NCBI GenBank assembly: GCA_009711615.1
Contig: VENI01000003.1
Span: forward strand, 124,001 to 188,000
DNA length: 64,000 nucleotides
From: Bacillota bacterium
Lineage (GTDB): Bacteria; Bacillota; Desulfotomaculia; Desulfotomaculales; Desulfohalotomaculaceae
Direction: 5' to 3'
In this document: positions 9,028 to 17,913 of the stretch, one piece after another
How the letters are laid out: each line of letters opens with the position of its first letter
Position numbering within the stretch: the stretch's first letter is position 1
Notes under the pieces: model-generated
Databases searched by the model: none
Seen by the model: only the letters and a program-made list of their open reading frames with translations
What the model was told of the DNA's origin: nothing
Translations under genes and position numbers: made by a program

Positions 9028-11293
9028 CGGTGTCAAGGAAATACCAGCTCAATATCTTGAAGTAGTGGGTGGCAGTGATATACTGGCTGGTATGTTAATT
9101 AACCGGGGGGTATCTGTTGAAGAATTAGAAGGATTTCTGGACTGGCAGGAATACAAACCCACTAACCCCGAAGAACTACCCAACATGGCCCAGGCAGTGG
9201 AGATAATAAAAAATGTTATTGAAAAGGGCCATAGAATTTGTGTTTATGGCGATTATGATGTTGATGGCGTTACCTCTACAGTACTTTTAGTATCAGTGTT
9301 AAGGTTACTAAATGCTGATGTTATATACAAGGTGCCGGATCGGTTTAAAGAGGGTTATGGCCTTAACGAACAGGTGATTAAGGAAATGCCCAATAAAAAT
9401 GTAAAACTTATTTTGACCTGTGATTGTGGTATCTCTAATGATCAAGAAATTTCACTGGCCAGAGAGTTGGGTATGGAAGTGGTTGTTACCGATCACCATC
9501 ACCTGCCGGAAGAACTACCTGATGCCGACGCCATTGTCACCCCCCAGATGTTGCCCAGTGACCATCGGGCCAAACACGTGCCTGGGGTTGGGGCGGCATA
9601 TTTTGTGGCCAAAGCGTTAATGGCAACTTACGGCCGGGAAGAAGAAGTCGAGCAATTCATTGACCTGGTGGCTTTAGGGGCGGTGGCAGATGTAGTACCC
9701 TTAAGGGGCGAAAACCGCTATTTTGTACAGCGTGGGTTGGCTGAAATCTGTCAGTTACAAAGACCCGGTATATTGGCCCTGTTAGATGTGGCTAACATTG
9801 TGGCGGAGAACATTACAGAAGAAGACTTTGGCTTTAAAATTGCTCCATGCATTAATGCCGCTGGCAGGATGGAAACCGCTGAATATGCAGTGGAGCTTTT
9901 ATTAAGTACTGAGATGATAACTGCACAAAAATGGGCCAGCACACTCAATGAATTAAACAAGCAGCGGAAGCAGCGGGGCAAAGAAATGCTGCAGCAGGCA
10001 GAGTCTATGTTGCCCAACGAGAATCCAGGATCAATAGTGTTATTTCATCCACAATGGCATCAGGGAATAATAGGAATCACGGCCGGTAGGTTGTGTGAAA
10101 AGTATAATGTACCGGTAATATTAATGACATTAAAAGAAGATGGGGAAACTGTAGTTGGTTCTGCCCGGTCAGTGGATGGGGTGCATATTCTGAACCAACT
10201 GAAAAAGTGTGGCCAGCACCTCAGCGGTTACGGAGGGCATGCTGGGGCGGCAGGACTTTCATTGCGGCGCGATAAATTGACGCTATTTATGAAAGTATGT
10301 GAAAGGGTATTGACAGATAGTGCCGCATCAATAAGTGAAGATCAAAGTGTACAATATGACCTTCAACTGCCGCTGGGGGAAGTGGATATAAATTTATATC
10401 ATCAGTTGCGCTATTTGGCACCCTTTGGAGAGGGATGGCCAAAGCCGCTTTTTTACTGTTCAGAAGTTAGTGTTGTTTCTGCCAGACCCACCACTAGTCC
10501 AGAACATTTACGGTTAGTGCTGAGGCATGGTCAGAAGACTACCCTGGCAATGTACTTTTGGGGAGCAGGTTGCGAAGTTTATCAAGGTGACTTGCTGTAT
10601 TACATTAATATCAACCGTTGGAACAACAAAGAGGAACTTCAATTATTAGTAGATAGTCTGATTGCAACGCCTAGGCGGTTATCGACAGAAATTGAAGATC
10701 AAAAAAAGTTACAACAAGTATTTGATTATCGCGGTTGGCATGAGTTAGGTGATAACATACCACAATTTACCAATGCACTTTATTATATGGAAGGTTTTCC
10801 GCTAAAGAGCTTTGATAAACAGACTTCCGATCGCTACTCAATTACCACTGTGGAAAACCTTGTTCTTTTTACCTGCCCACCCAGTAGTGGGGTACTACGG
10901 GAAATGATTGCCGTTTCCGAAGCCGAAAATTTGGTGCTGGCTTATTCACAGATTACATCGGTATCTGTTGAAGATTGCATTAAGCAGGTGATGACACATC
11001 TTGTGCATGTCTATAGGAATAAAGGCGGCAAAACATCTGTTTATGAAATGGCAAGAATAACCGGGCAAACTGAGCTATTAATGATGGAGATAATAAGGGT
11101 GTTGCAGAAGAATAATCTTTTGAGGGTTCAGACGAAGGAACAGGGTAATCTAACTGTTAAACCAAAGCAGGGTGGAAAAATTAAAAAAGTTTCCAAAGCG
11201 GCAAAAGAACTGCTAAATGAAAGCAATGCCTACCGGCGGTATATGAACACTGTAAAACCAGAAGTGCTGTTAAAAAATATTGTAACTTCTTAG
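8999..11293 (+). CDS. recJ: Single-stranded-DNA-specific exonuclease RecJ
   Basis: A 764-residue RecJ, close to the Bacillus-type length and longer than the E. coli enzyme. The DHH phosphoesterase core shows VYGDYDVDGVTS, LTCDCGIS, VVTDHHHLP and LGAVADVVPL. The DHHA1 domain shows GYGGHAGAAG, followed by an OB-fold region with PFGEGWPKP. Residues from about 560 form an extra C-terminal part that I cannot assign. RecJ degrades single-stranded DNA 5'-3' in RecF-type recombination and repair. The start lies inside the nuclease gene (29-bp overlap), so translation is probably coupled. An alternative ATG lies three codons downstream. Confidence 0.95.
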   Translation: MILMNHYLSNGVKEIPAQYLEVVGGSDILAGMLINRGVSVEELEGFLDWQEYKPTNPEELPNMAQAVEIIKNVIEKGHRICVYGDYDVDGVTSTVLLVSVLRLLNADVIYKVPDRFKEGYGLNEQVIKEMPNKNVKLILTCDCGISNDQEISLARELGMEVVVTDHHHLPEELPDADAIVTPQMLPSDHRAKHVPGVGAAYFVAKALMATYGREEEVEQFIDLVALGAVADVVPLRGENRYFVQRGLAEICQLQRPGILALLDVANIVAENITEEDFGFKIAPCINAAGRMETAEYAVELLLSTEMITAQKWASTLNELNKQRKQRGKEMLQQAESMLPNENPGSIVLFHPQWHQGIIGITAGRLCEKYNVPVILMTLKEDGETVVGSARSVDGVHILNQLKKCGQHLSGYGGHAGAAGLSLRRDKLTLFMKVCERVLTDSAASISEDQSVQYDLQLPLGEVDINLYHQLRYLAPFGEGWPKPLFYCSEVSVVSARPTTSPEHLRLVLRHGQKTTLAMYFWGAGCEVYQGDLLYYININRWNNKEELQLLVDSLIATPRRLSTEIEDQKKLQQVFDYRGWHELGDNIPQFTNALYYMEGFPLKSFDKQTSDRYSITTVENLVLFTCPPSSGVLREMIAVSEAENLVLAYSQITSVSVEDCIKQVMTHLVHVYRNKGGKTSVYEMARITGQTELLMMEIIRVLQKNNLLRVQTKEQGNLTVKPKQGGKIKKVSKAAKELLNESNAYRRYMNTVKPEVLLKNIVTS

Positions 11294-11323
11294 AATTCAG
11301 AAGAGGAGTCAGAATATAAAAAC
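11293..11323 (+). repeat. Dispersed intergenic repeat, copy 1
   Basis: Just after the recJ stop the sequence reads AGAATTCAG, then GAGGAGTCAGAATATAAAAA. It shares the core GGAGTCAGAAT plus an A-rich tail with at least seven other intergenic sites in this window. Confidence 0.55.
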
Positions 11324-11473
11324 CGTTTATCGTTTAGAATTATGAATTAATTATATTATGGCAAAAATACTTAATAAAAAGTGTTTTCTTGCTTGTCTTT
11401 TATGATAAAATTTATTTGTAAAGTTATGTACAAAACATTAAAAATTTTAAATATTTAAAAGGAGGGGATCACC

Positions 11474-12316
11474 ATAAATAACATCAAGGCTTTTACGCTT
11501 ATGGCTGTACTAAGCATTCTATTGGTGCTGTTAGGAGGTGCCATCGGAGGGCAGTCCGGGGCGATGATCTTCTTTTTAATCTCTTTAGGTATAAATTTCT
11601 TTGGCTATTACAATAGTGATAAAGTGGCAATTAAAATGACCAAGTCACAACCAATATCTGAAGAACAGGCACCGCAACTATATCAAATGGTACGTAATTT
11701 GACGAAGAGGGCTCAAATGCCAATGCCAAGACTGTACATTACTCCTTCACAGCAACCAAACGCCTTTGCCACTGGCCGCAACCCAGAACATTCAGCGGTG
11801 GCCATTACTGAAGGTTTGATAAGAATGTTGAACAAAGAAGAGTTAGAGGGTGTTATTGCCCACGAGTTGGCCCACATTAAAAACCGCGACGTATTGGTGG
11901 GAACTATTGCTGCCAGTATGGCTGGAGCGGTGACCATGATTGGTCATATGCTGCAGTGGACTGCCATTTTCGGTGGAATGGGCGGGGATGATGATGAAGG
12001 CATAGGTGGTATAGGAGCACTGGCCCTGGCCATTTTGGCCCCAATAGCTGCTATGATCATTCAAATGGCCATATCACGTTCCCGGGAATATGGAGCTGAT
12101 GCCACTGGGGCACAAATAGCCGGTAACACAAATGGACTGGCCAACGCCTTGCTAAAACTGGAGAGGGCTGCACATAGTGTACCGATGAAGGTAGATCCTG
12201 CAGCTTCACATCTGTTCATAGTAAACCCACTTTCCGGCGCTTCAATGGCCAAACTTTTTAGCACTCACCCAGCCATCGAAGATAGGGTGGGTAGATTAAA
12301 GCAATTAAGGATATAA
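11474..12316 (+). CDS. htpX: Membrane zinc metalloprotease HtpX (AUA start proposed)
   Basis: M48-family membrane protease with the zinc site HELAH (residues 130-134 in this model), two N-terminal hydrophobic segments and another pair after the active site. HtpX degrades damaged membrane proteins. The first ATG (11501) is 33 nt from the ribosome binding site. A near-perfect AAAAGGAGGGG (11457-11467) instead sits 6 nt before an in-frame ATA at 11474, and the added residues (x-NNIKAFTL) match the usual HtpX N terminus. I therefore place the start at ATA. A mutated or misread ATG, or true AUA initiation, would both explain this. A terminator follows directly. Confidence 0.85.
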   Translation: MNNIKAFTLMAVLSILLVLLGGAIGGQSGAMIFFLISLGINFFGYYNSDKVAIKMTKSQPISEEQAPQLYQMVRNLTKRAQMPMPRLYITPSQQPNAFATGRNPEHSAVAITEGLIRMLNKEELEGVIAHELAHIKNRDVLVGTIAASMAGAVTMIGHMLQWTAIFGGMGGDDDEGIGGIGALALAILAPIAAMIIQMAISRSREYGADATGAQIAGNTNGLANALLKLERAAHSVPMKVDPAASHLFIVNPLSGASMAKLFSTHPAIEDRVGRLKQLRI

Positions 12317-12317
12317 A

Positions 12318-12342
12318 CACCCGGCCTTTTGGCCGGGTTTTC
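12318..12342 (+). terminator. Rho-independent terminator after htpX
   Basis: CCCGGCC (12320-12326), a TTTT loop and GGCCGGG (12331-12337) are followed by TTTT, two bases after the htpX stop. Confidence 0.9.
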
Positions 12343-12466
12343 TAATGTGTGAAATAATTCATTATAATAGAAAAAGAGGGGCCAAGAGAAAATATGTAGT
12401 ATAATTATAAGTGGGAATAATAAATATATATTTGGTTGTATTGGAAGTAGGAAAGGGTGTATTAGA

Positions 12467-13147
12467 ATGAGCATAAGTGAAAACGGTATAGTTAAAGCAT
12501 CACCGGATTTAACAGATGTAGAAAAAATGATGATCCGCGATGCAGGTACCACGCTACATTATTCTAAAGGCCACAATATTTTTTCAGCGGGAGAAATATC
12601 AGACCGTATTTATTTAATAGAAAATGGTTATGTGAAAATATACCGACTATCTACAGATGGTAAGAGAGTTACAGTGGGCAGCATGCGCAGTCCCGGTGAA
12701 TTAATGGGGTTGGCAGAAACCCTCCTGGGCTTAGAGAGAGCTTGCTTTGCTGGTGCTATCAGCAACGCCTCACTGGTGGTATTACATATAAATAAATTTG
12801 AAGAACTGCTGGCCAAGCAACCAATTCTAGGTATTAAAATATCAAAACTGCTGGCGGCTCGAATGAGAGATGCAGAAGGTTTAATTCACGAAATGGTTGC
12901 CTGGCAGACACCGGGCAGGTTGGCCTTGATGCTGCTTAAAATGGGGGAAAGGGCTGGCAAGGAAACCAAGGGCGGAATTCAAATAAATTTACCCCTTACC
13001 CATGAGGAAATTGCCAGCATGATTGGCGCCTCCCGGCAAACTGTAACCAGTTTATTAAACACATTTAAAAAGGAAAAGAGTATTATGCTGGAGAATAGGA
13101 ATATTGTAATTACCGACCCAGACAAACTTTCTACCTGGCTTACGTAA
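12467..13147 (+). CDS. CRP/FNR-family transcriptional regulator
   Basis: A 226-residue protein with an N-terminal cyclic-nucleotide-binding-type beta-roll (about 25-125, including GEISDRIYLIENGYVKIYR), a dimerisation helix, and a C-terminal winged helix-turn-helix (HEEIASMIGASRQTVTSLL). It lacks the N-terminal cysteine cluster of oxygen-sensing FNR, and the arginine/serine cAMP signature is not obvious, so the effector is unknown. It is a single gene between terminators (12318-12342 and 13211-13240). The ATG has a modest GAAAGGG site. Targets cannot be deduced here. Confidence 0.9.
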   Translation: MSISENGIVKASPDLTDVEKMMIRDAGTTLHYSKGHNIFSAGEISDRIYLIENGYVKIYRLSTDGKRVTVGSMRSPGELMGLAETLLGLERACFAGAISNASLVVLHINKFEELLAKQPILGIKISKLLAARMRDAEGLIHEMVAWQTPGRLALMLLKMGERAGKETKGGIQINLPLTHEEIASMIGASRQTVTSLLNTFKKEKSIMLENRNIVITDPDKLSTWLT

Positions 13148-13210
13148 TTAAATGAGAGTAGACATTATAACAATGAAGAATGACAGTTAATTACCTACTA
13201 TGAATAAAAA

Positions 13211-13240
13211 CGGCAGCCTTCTTAGGCTGCCGTTAATTTT
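13211..13240. terminator. Shared terminator between regulator and PBP gene
   Basis: CGGCAGCC (13211-13218) pairs with GGCTGCCG (13225-13232). A T-rich tract follows on plus, and an A-tract preceding it (TTTTT on minus) makes it usable from both convergent genes. Confidence 0.85.
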
Positions 13241-15614
13241 AATCTTCTTTTTTATCGTTTGGTTTCTTATTATTTTTGTCATCCTGATTTTCTTGTGAGT
13301 CGCTGTTATTTTGCTGTTCACCTTCCTGGGTTGGTTGTTCATTCTCATCGACAGGTGCCCATGGGTTTAATTCATCCATGTTCGGTAACCAGCCATCGTT
13401 ATTTTCCTCGGTATGCATATCGCATATTTCGGTTGGTGCTCGCAATTCGTAATCCTTTACTTTTTCCGATACTTTGTACGGTAGTTTAATAAATACTTTA
13501 GTCACTCTCTGAGTACAGTATATACTAGGCAGTTTGCCATTTACCGCACATACTTCCATCAGTACATGGGTATCGTCTACTTCAGTGGGTACGGTACCCG
13601 GAACGAACCAGTCTGTCACCAAATGATCTTCTGGTGTATGGGGTCCGGGCAACTTTCCAGACTTACTATCCACCGTTGCACGTACTAGTCCAGCTGCTCG
13701 TGGGCTGGTAAAATTGTTTTTAGGTGTTGAGTCTTTATAAATATTACTCATTATATCATTCCAGATATAAGATGGATAGGTGGCCCCATAAGCTCCGGGC
13801 CATTTTCCATTTAATTTTACCCTTTGATTATCACTTCCCACCCAGGTTACAGTTACCAAGTCAGGGGAATAACCAGCAAACCAAACATCTGCTGTTTTAT
13901 TTTGGCTGTTGTCGGCGGTGCCGGTTTTACCTGCCAGCGGTACAGTGATACCTTTAGTGGCATTGGTTCCCGTACCTTTCCTAGCCACGTCCTGCAGCAT
14001 GTCAGTTATAATTACTGCGGTGGTTTCTTTCATCGCACGATGTTTTTCGGGTTTGCTTTCATATAACACAGTGCCATCTTGTTTTTCTACCCGTCTGATT
14101 GCAATTGGCTCAGTATAAATGCCGTTATTGGCAAAGGTACCATAGGCAGCGGCCATCTGCAGCGGAGTAACACCATATTTAAGTCCACCTAAGGCAGCTG
14201 CCAGACCGGACTCCATGATTTGTTTGCGATCGTTTTCAAAACCCAGATTTGCTGCAAAGTCAACAGCTTTGTTTAAACCTGTTTCCTGGAGCAATTTAAC
14301 GGCAACTACGTTTTGTGACTTAGTTAATGCATAGCGCATGGTTATTAAGCCATAATATGTGCCGCCGTAGTTACTGGGACTATAATTTCCGATGCTAGTT
14401 GGTATATCATCAAAAACAGATGCTGGGCTTTTACCCAAATATTCAACGGCTGGTCCGTAAGCAATAATTGGCTTAAAAGTAGAACCGGGGCGTCTCTGCT
14501 CATGAGTTGCCTTATTCCAAGCCATCTGATTTGGATTTGGATCTTTACTACCTACCAAGGCTTTAATATGACCGGTGTGGGGGTCTAAGACAACGGCAGC
14601 ACCATCGTTACCCACAGGGTTGCCATTACTATCTTGCATCGGTGGAGGATAGTACTCTTTGTTTTGTACAGCTTTTTCAGCGTGCTGTTGTATTTCAGGG
14701 CTCAAGGTTGTGTATATCTTTAAACCCTGTGAAAAAATGTCAGGATCAGTTAGTCCAACCTTTTCTTTTAACATCCTAATAACATAATCTCTATAATAAG
14801 GATATGGGTATTCATTAGTGGTTTTCTTACCTTTATCTAATACAATTTCTTTATTTCTAGCTTCTTCAGCTTCGTTAGCGTTAATATAACCGTATTGGGC
14901 CATTTGTTTAATTACGATGTTACGGCGTTCTTTAGCGTCTTCAGGATTGTTAAAGGGGTTATACGCACTTGGTGCTTGGGGCAACCCGGCCAACAGTGCA
15001 GCTTCTTCCACTGTTAATTGGCTGACATCTTTACTAAAATAGGTTTGGGCCGCTGCTTGGATGCCATAGGCACCTTCACCTAAATAAATGCCGTTTAGGT
15101 AATTCTCCAGTATTTCATCTTTAGTAAAATGACGTTCCATTTGTATGGCCAGTATGGCTTCTTGGATTTTTCTTTTAAACTTTTTTTCTGTGCTGATAGC
15201 TTCAATGGATTGACGAACCAACTGCTGGGTAATGGTGCTGGCACCCTCTTTAAGGCTACCGGATTTAATATCTGCCCAGGCAGCACCCATGATGCGATAT
15301 GGGTCAACACCCATATGCTCTTTAAAACGATTATCTTCAATGGCAATAAAGGCATTCTTTACAATTTCTGGCACTTCAGAAATATCAATCTCTTCTCGGT
15401 TTTCAAACCCTATTCTGGTAACAAAATTATCACTTTCATCATAAATATCACTGGCTTCAGCAAAGTTGATATCACTGGGTTTGAATACCGGCATATCTGC
15501 TACACTGGAATAGACCAAAGCAGCCACAGCCCCACCAGCAGCCATCATCATTAAAAAAACAACTAATATTGTGAGGCGAAATATATTAATTTTACGACGT
15601 TTCTTTTTAGCCAA
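13239..15614 (-). CDS. Class A penicillin-binding protein (PBP1A-type)
   Basis: A 791-residue bifunctional peptidoglycan synthase. A lysine/arginine-rich cytoplasmic tail and one transmembrane segment (about 12-35) are followed by a GT51 transglycosylase domain (AIEDNRF with catalytic Glu93; EGASTITQQLVRQ). The transpeptidase has the active-site serine in PGSTFK, the SQN motif and KTGT. The final 45 residues are a low-complexity acidic/Asn/Gln/Lys tail, probably disordered and outside the membrane. The start is TTG behind AAAGGAGG. It stands alone and is convergent with the CRP-type gene. Confidence 0.95.
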   Translation of the reverse strand: MAKKKRRKINIFRLTILVVFLMMMAAGGAVAALVYSSVADMPVFKPSDINFAEASDIYDESDNFVTRIGFENREEIDISEVPEIVKNAFIAIEDNRFKEHMGVDPYRIMGAAWADIKSGSLKEGASTITQQLVRQSIEAISTEKKFKRKIQEAILAIQMERHFTKDEILENYLNGIYLGEGAYGIQAAAQTYFSKDVSQLTVEEAALLAGLPQAPSAYNPFNNPEDAKERRNIVIKQMAQYGYINANEAEEARNKEIVLDKGKKTTNEYPYPYYRDYVIRMLKEKVGLTDPDIFSQGLKIYTTLSPEIQQHAEKAVQNKEYYPPPMQDSNGNPVGNDGAAVVLDPHTGHIKALVGSKDPNPNQMAWNKATHEQRRPGSTFKPIIAYGPAVEYLGKSPASVFDDIPTSIGNYSPSNYGGTYYGLITMRYALTKSQNVVAVKLLQETGLNKAVDFAANLGFENDRKQIMESGLAAALGGLKYGVTPLQMAAAYGTFANNGIYTEPIAIRRVEKQDGTVLYESKPEKHRAMKETTAVIITDMLQDVARKGTGTNATKGITVPLAGKTGTADNSQNKTADVWFAGYSPDLVTVTWVGSDNQRVKLNGKWPGAYGATYPSYIWNDIMSNIYKDSTPKNNFTSPRAAGLVRATVDSKSGKLPGPHTPEDHLVTDWFVPGTVPTEVDDTHVLMEVCAVNGKLPSIYCTQRVTKVFIKLPYKVSEKVKDYELRAPTEICDMHTEENNDGWLPNMDELNPWAPVDENEQPTQEGEQQNNSDSQENQDDKNNKKPNDKKED

Positions 15615-15699
15615 AATAAGTCCTCCTTTCGGACCTGTAATGTCACATTACGATTATAACATAGACACTCTAATATTTTGTATATAAATTTTACCTGCC

Positions 15700-15729
15700 T
15701 TGTCATAGCCTGTTATATTTTGGTATAAT
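15700..15729 (+). promoter_or_regulatory. Sigma-A promoter of tyrS
   Basis: TTGTCA (15700-15705), an 18-bp spacer and TATAAT (15724-15729). Transcription would begin near 15736, leaving a leader of about 35 nt; no T-box leader is present. Confidence 0.7.
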
Positions 15730-15770
15730 ACTCTATGTTTAGCATTTTTATGCGAAAGGAGTTACGCTTA

Positions 15771-17000
15771 ATGCCTAATATAGAGCAGGATATTGAAAAA
15801 CAATTAAAAGAAATTCGTCGTGGTACTGTAGAAATAATACCAGAAAATGAATTAGTAGAAAAGCTAAAAAAGTCTATAAAAAAGGATCAGCCGTTGCAGA
15901 TAAAGCTGGGGTTAGACCCCACCGCACCAGATATTCATTTGGGTCACACGGTGGTGTTACAAAAATTACGCCAATTTCAGCAATTTGGCCACCAGATAAC
16001 CATTATTCTCGGTGATTACACTGGTCGTATTGGTGATCCTACCGGCAAGTCAGAAACCAGAAACCAGCTTACCGAAGAGGAAGTGTTAGCTAATGCTCGC
16101 ACGTATCAAAAACAAATTTTCAAGATTTTAGACCCTGAAAAGACTACAGTAGAATTTAATAGTAAATGGTTGGCACCGCTTACCTTTGCTGATGTTATTA
16201 ACTTGTCAGCTAAATACACTGTGGCACGGATGCTGGAGCGAGATGATTTCCATAAACGTTATAAAGATAATCTACCCATCAGTATTCATGAATTTTTCTA
16301 TCCATTAATGCAGGGGTATGATTCTGTGGCACTGAAGGCAGATGTGGAATTGGGTGGAACTGATCAAAAATTCAACCTATTAATGGGACGTCATCTGCAG
16401 AAAGAATACGGGCAAGATCCGCAAATTGCTCTGATGATGCCAATACTGGAAGGTTTAGACGGTGTGAATAAAATGAGTAAGAGTTTGAACAACTATATTG
16501 GTATCGATGAATCGGCTAATGAAATTTATGGCAAGGTTATGTCCTTACCGGATGAATTGATGGTTCGTTACTTTGAGTTGGTGACCCAGATACCAGTGGA
16601 GGAAGTGGAAAAATTAGATATAGCCGTCAAAGATGGCACCGTTAATCCCCGGGATGTAAAAATGAAACTGGCCAGAGAAATAGTGAGTATTTACCATGAT
16701 GATAGGGAGGCCCAAAAGGCAGAAGAAGGTTTTAAACGAGTTTTCCAACAAAGAGAACTACCTGAAGATATTCCGGAGTTCAAAGTAACCGATGAAGTAA
16801 GGGAAGCAGGACAGGTTGTGTTACCTAAATTGCTGGTGCAAGCAGGATTAGTGGCCAGTGGTAGTGAGGCTAAAAGAATGATAAAACAAAATGCTGTCAA
16901 AATAGATGGCCAGCCTGCAAATGACCCAAACTTGCGCTTCCAACCAGATAAAGAAACCATTATTAAAGTAGGAAAGAGGAAGTTTGTTAAACTAGTGTAA
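15771..17000 (+). CDS. tyrS: Tyrosyl-tRNA synthetase
   Basis: A 409-residue class I synthetase charging tRNA-Tyr. The HIGH motif is HLGH and the KMSKS motif is intact (KMSKSLNN); the C terminus carries an S4 RNA-binding domain ([19 protein letters not shown]). The start at 15771 is behind GAAAGGAG. The upstream in-frame ATG at 15735 falls at the predicted transcription start and has no ribosome binding site, so it is rejected. Confidence 0.96.
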   Translation: MPNIEQDIEKQLKEIRRGTVEIIPENELVEKLKKSIKKDQPLQIKLGLDPTAPDIHLGHTVVLQKLRQFQQFGHQITIILGDYTGRIGDPTGKSETRNQLTEEEVLANARTYQKQIFKILDPEKTTVEFNSKWLAPLTFADVINLSAKYTVARMLERDDFHKRYKDNLPISIHEFFYPLMQGYDSVALKADVELGGTDQKFNLLMGRHLQKEYGQDPQIALMMPILEGLDGVNKMSKSLNNYIGIDESANEIYGKVMSLPDELMVRYFELVTQIPVEEVEKLDIAVKDGTVNPRDVKMKLAREIVSIYHDDREAQKAEEGFKRVFQQRELPEDIPEFKVTDEVREAGQVVLPKLLVQAGLVASGSEAKRMIKQNAVKIDGQPANDPNLRFQPDKETIIKVGKRKFVKLV

Positions 17001-17003
17001 GTG

Positions 17004-17026
17004 CTCAGGAGTCAGAATAGAAAAAA
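17004..17026 (+). repeat. Dispersed intergenic repeat, copy 2
   Basis: CTCAGGAGTCAGAATAGAAA lies directly after the tyrS stop; same core as copy 1. About 150 bp further, ACTTCGAATTTCTAACTTCGAAT (split by one mismatch) is another short internal duplication. Confidence 0.5.
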
Positions 17027-17122
17027 CGTAACAACCTAGATTCTTAAAAAGCGTGATACGAAGATATTTCTTTTTTGAAGTAAATAAAAAACTAGAAATA
17101 AGTATTCTGGATACTTAAATAG

Positions 17123-17166
17123 AAATACATGTTAGGTTTATCAAATAATCTTAACATGTATTTTTT
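17123..17166 (+). terminator. Terminator after tyrS
   Basis: AAATACATGTTA (17123-17134) and TAACATGTATTT (17152-17163) form a 12-bp stem with a 17-nt loop, followed by more T residues. Confidence 0.65.
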
Positions 17167-17232
17167 ATATTCAAACCTATAACTTCGAATTTCTAACTTC
17201 GAATAACATATATATAAAGTGGGGGTGAATTG

Positions 17233-17907
17233 ATGTTTAAGAAAAAGCGGCGACTATCGAGCACAGCCTTTTTTATTTTGCTGCTGATCATATCCGCTTC
17301 TTTGATATATTATTTCGTAGATGAAAACTTACGCCCCAGTATTATATCCATTGCTGAATCTCGAGCCAACATAATGGTTAATGACGCGGTTAGTGAGGCG
17401 GTACAGCAAAAGGTGTCAGAAGAAAATGTAAGCTATAGCGATTTAATAAATATACATAAAGACAACAACGGAAAAGTGGTAATGATGCAGGCCAATACCG
17501 TACGTATCAATCAACTGGCCACCGACATAACCTTAGAGATTGATAAAGCCCTTAGGCAAATTGAGCATGAAGATATTAACATACCCCTTGGTCAAACGAT
17601 GGGCAGTCACTTCCTAGCAGATTACGGGCCACCCATAAATGCCAGAATCTTACCGGTGGGAAGCGTTAACGTAGTGGTTTCCGATAACTTTGATTCCACT
17701 GGTTTTAATCAAACAAGGCATCAAATCAAACTTGACTTAAAAACAAAAGTGGTTGTTGCTGTGCCATTTTATCAAAAAGACATTAATGTGCACACAGTTG
17801 TACCGTTGACTGAGAGCATTATTGTAGGAGACGTGCCAGATACCCTAGTCAGCATTCCAGGAGGCATCTTAGGAGAAGGAAGTCTGGGAGAGACGTTGTT
17901 TAAATAG
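17233..17907 (+). CDS. yunB: Sporulation protein YunB-like
   Basis: A 224-residue membrane-anchored protein: basic N terminus, one transmembrane segment (about 11-29), then an extracytoplasmic domain with the YunB-type features RPSIISIAESRA, the LPVGSVNVVV stretch and the IPLGQ...G motif. In Bacillus YunB is a sigma-E-dependent sporulation protein of unclear biochemical function. The ATG at 17233 directly follows an in-frame TTG; both sit behind GGGGGTGAA and I prefer the ATG. Single gene, convergent with the beta-lactamase-like gene 6 bp away. Confidence 0.88.
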   Translation: MFKKKRRLSSTAFFILLLIISASLIYYFVDENLRPSIISIAESRANIMVNDAVSEAVQQKVSEENVSYSDLINIHKDNNGKVVMMQANTVRINQLATDITLEIDKALRQIEHEDINIPLGQTMGSHFLADYGPPINARILPVGSVNVVVSDNFDSTGFNQTRHQIKLDLKTKVVVAVPFYQKDINVHTVVPLTESIIVGDVPDTLVSIPGGILGEGSLGETLFK

Positions 17908-17913
17908 AGTACA

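Noticed and set aside
11501-12316. htpX beginning at the first ATG
   Set aside because: It would leave an ideal Shine-Dalgarno 33 nt away and cut off the conserved N terminus.
15129-15554. 141-codon ORF antisense to the PBP gene
   Set aside because: It lies wholly inside a well-supported conserved gene in the opposite strand; no ribosome binding site.
15735-15770. Upstream ATG for tyrS
   Set aside because: It coincides with the predicted transcription start and has no Shine-Dalgarno; the ATG at 15771 does.
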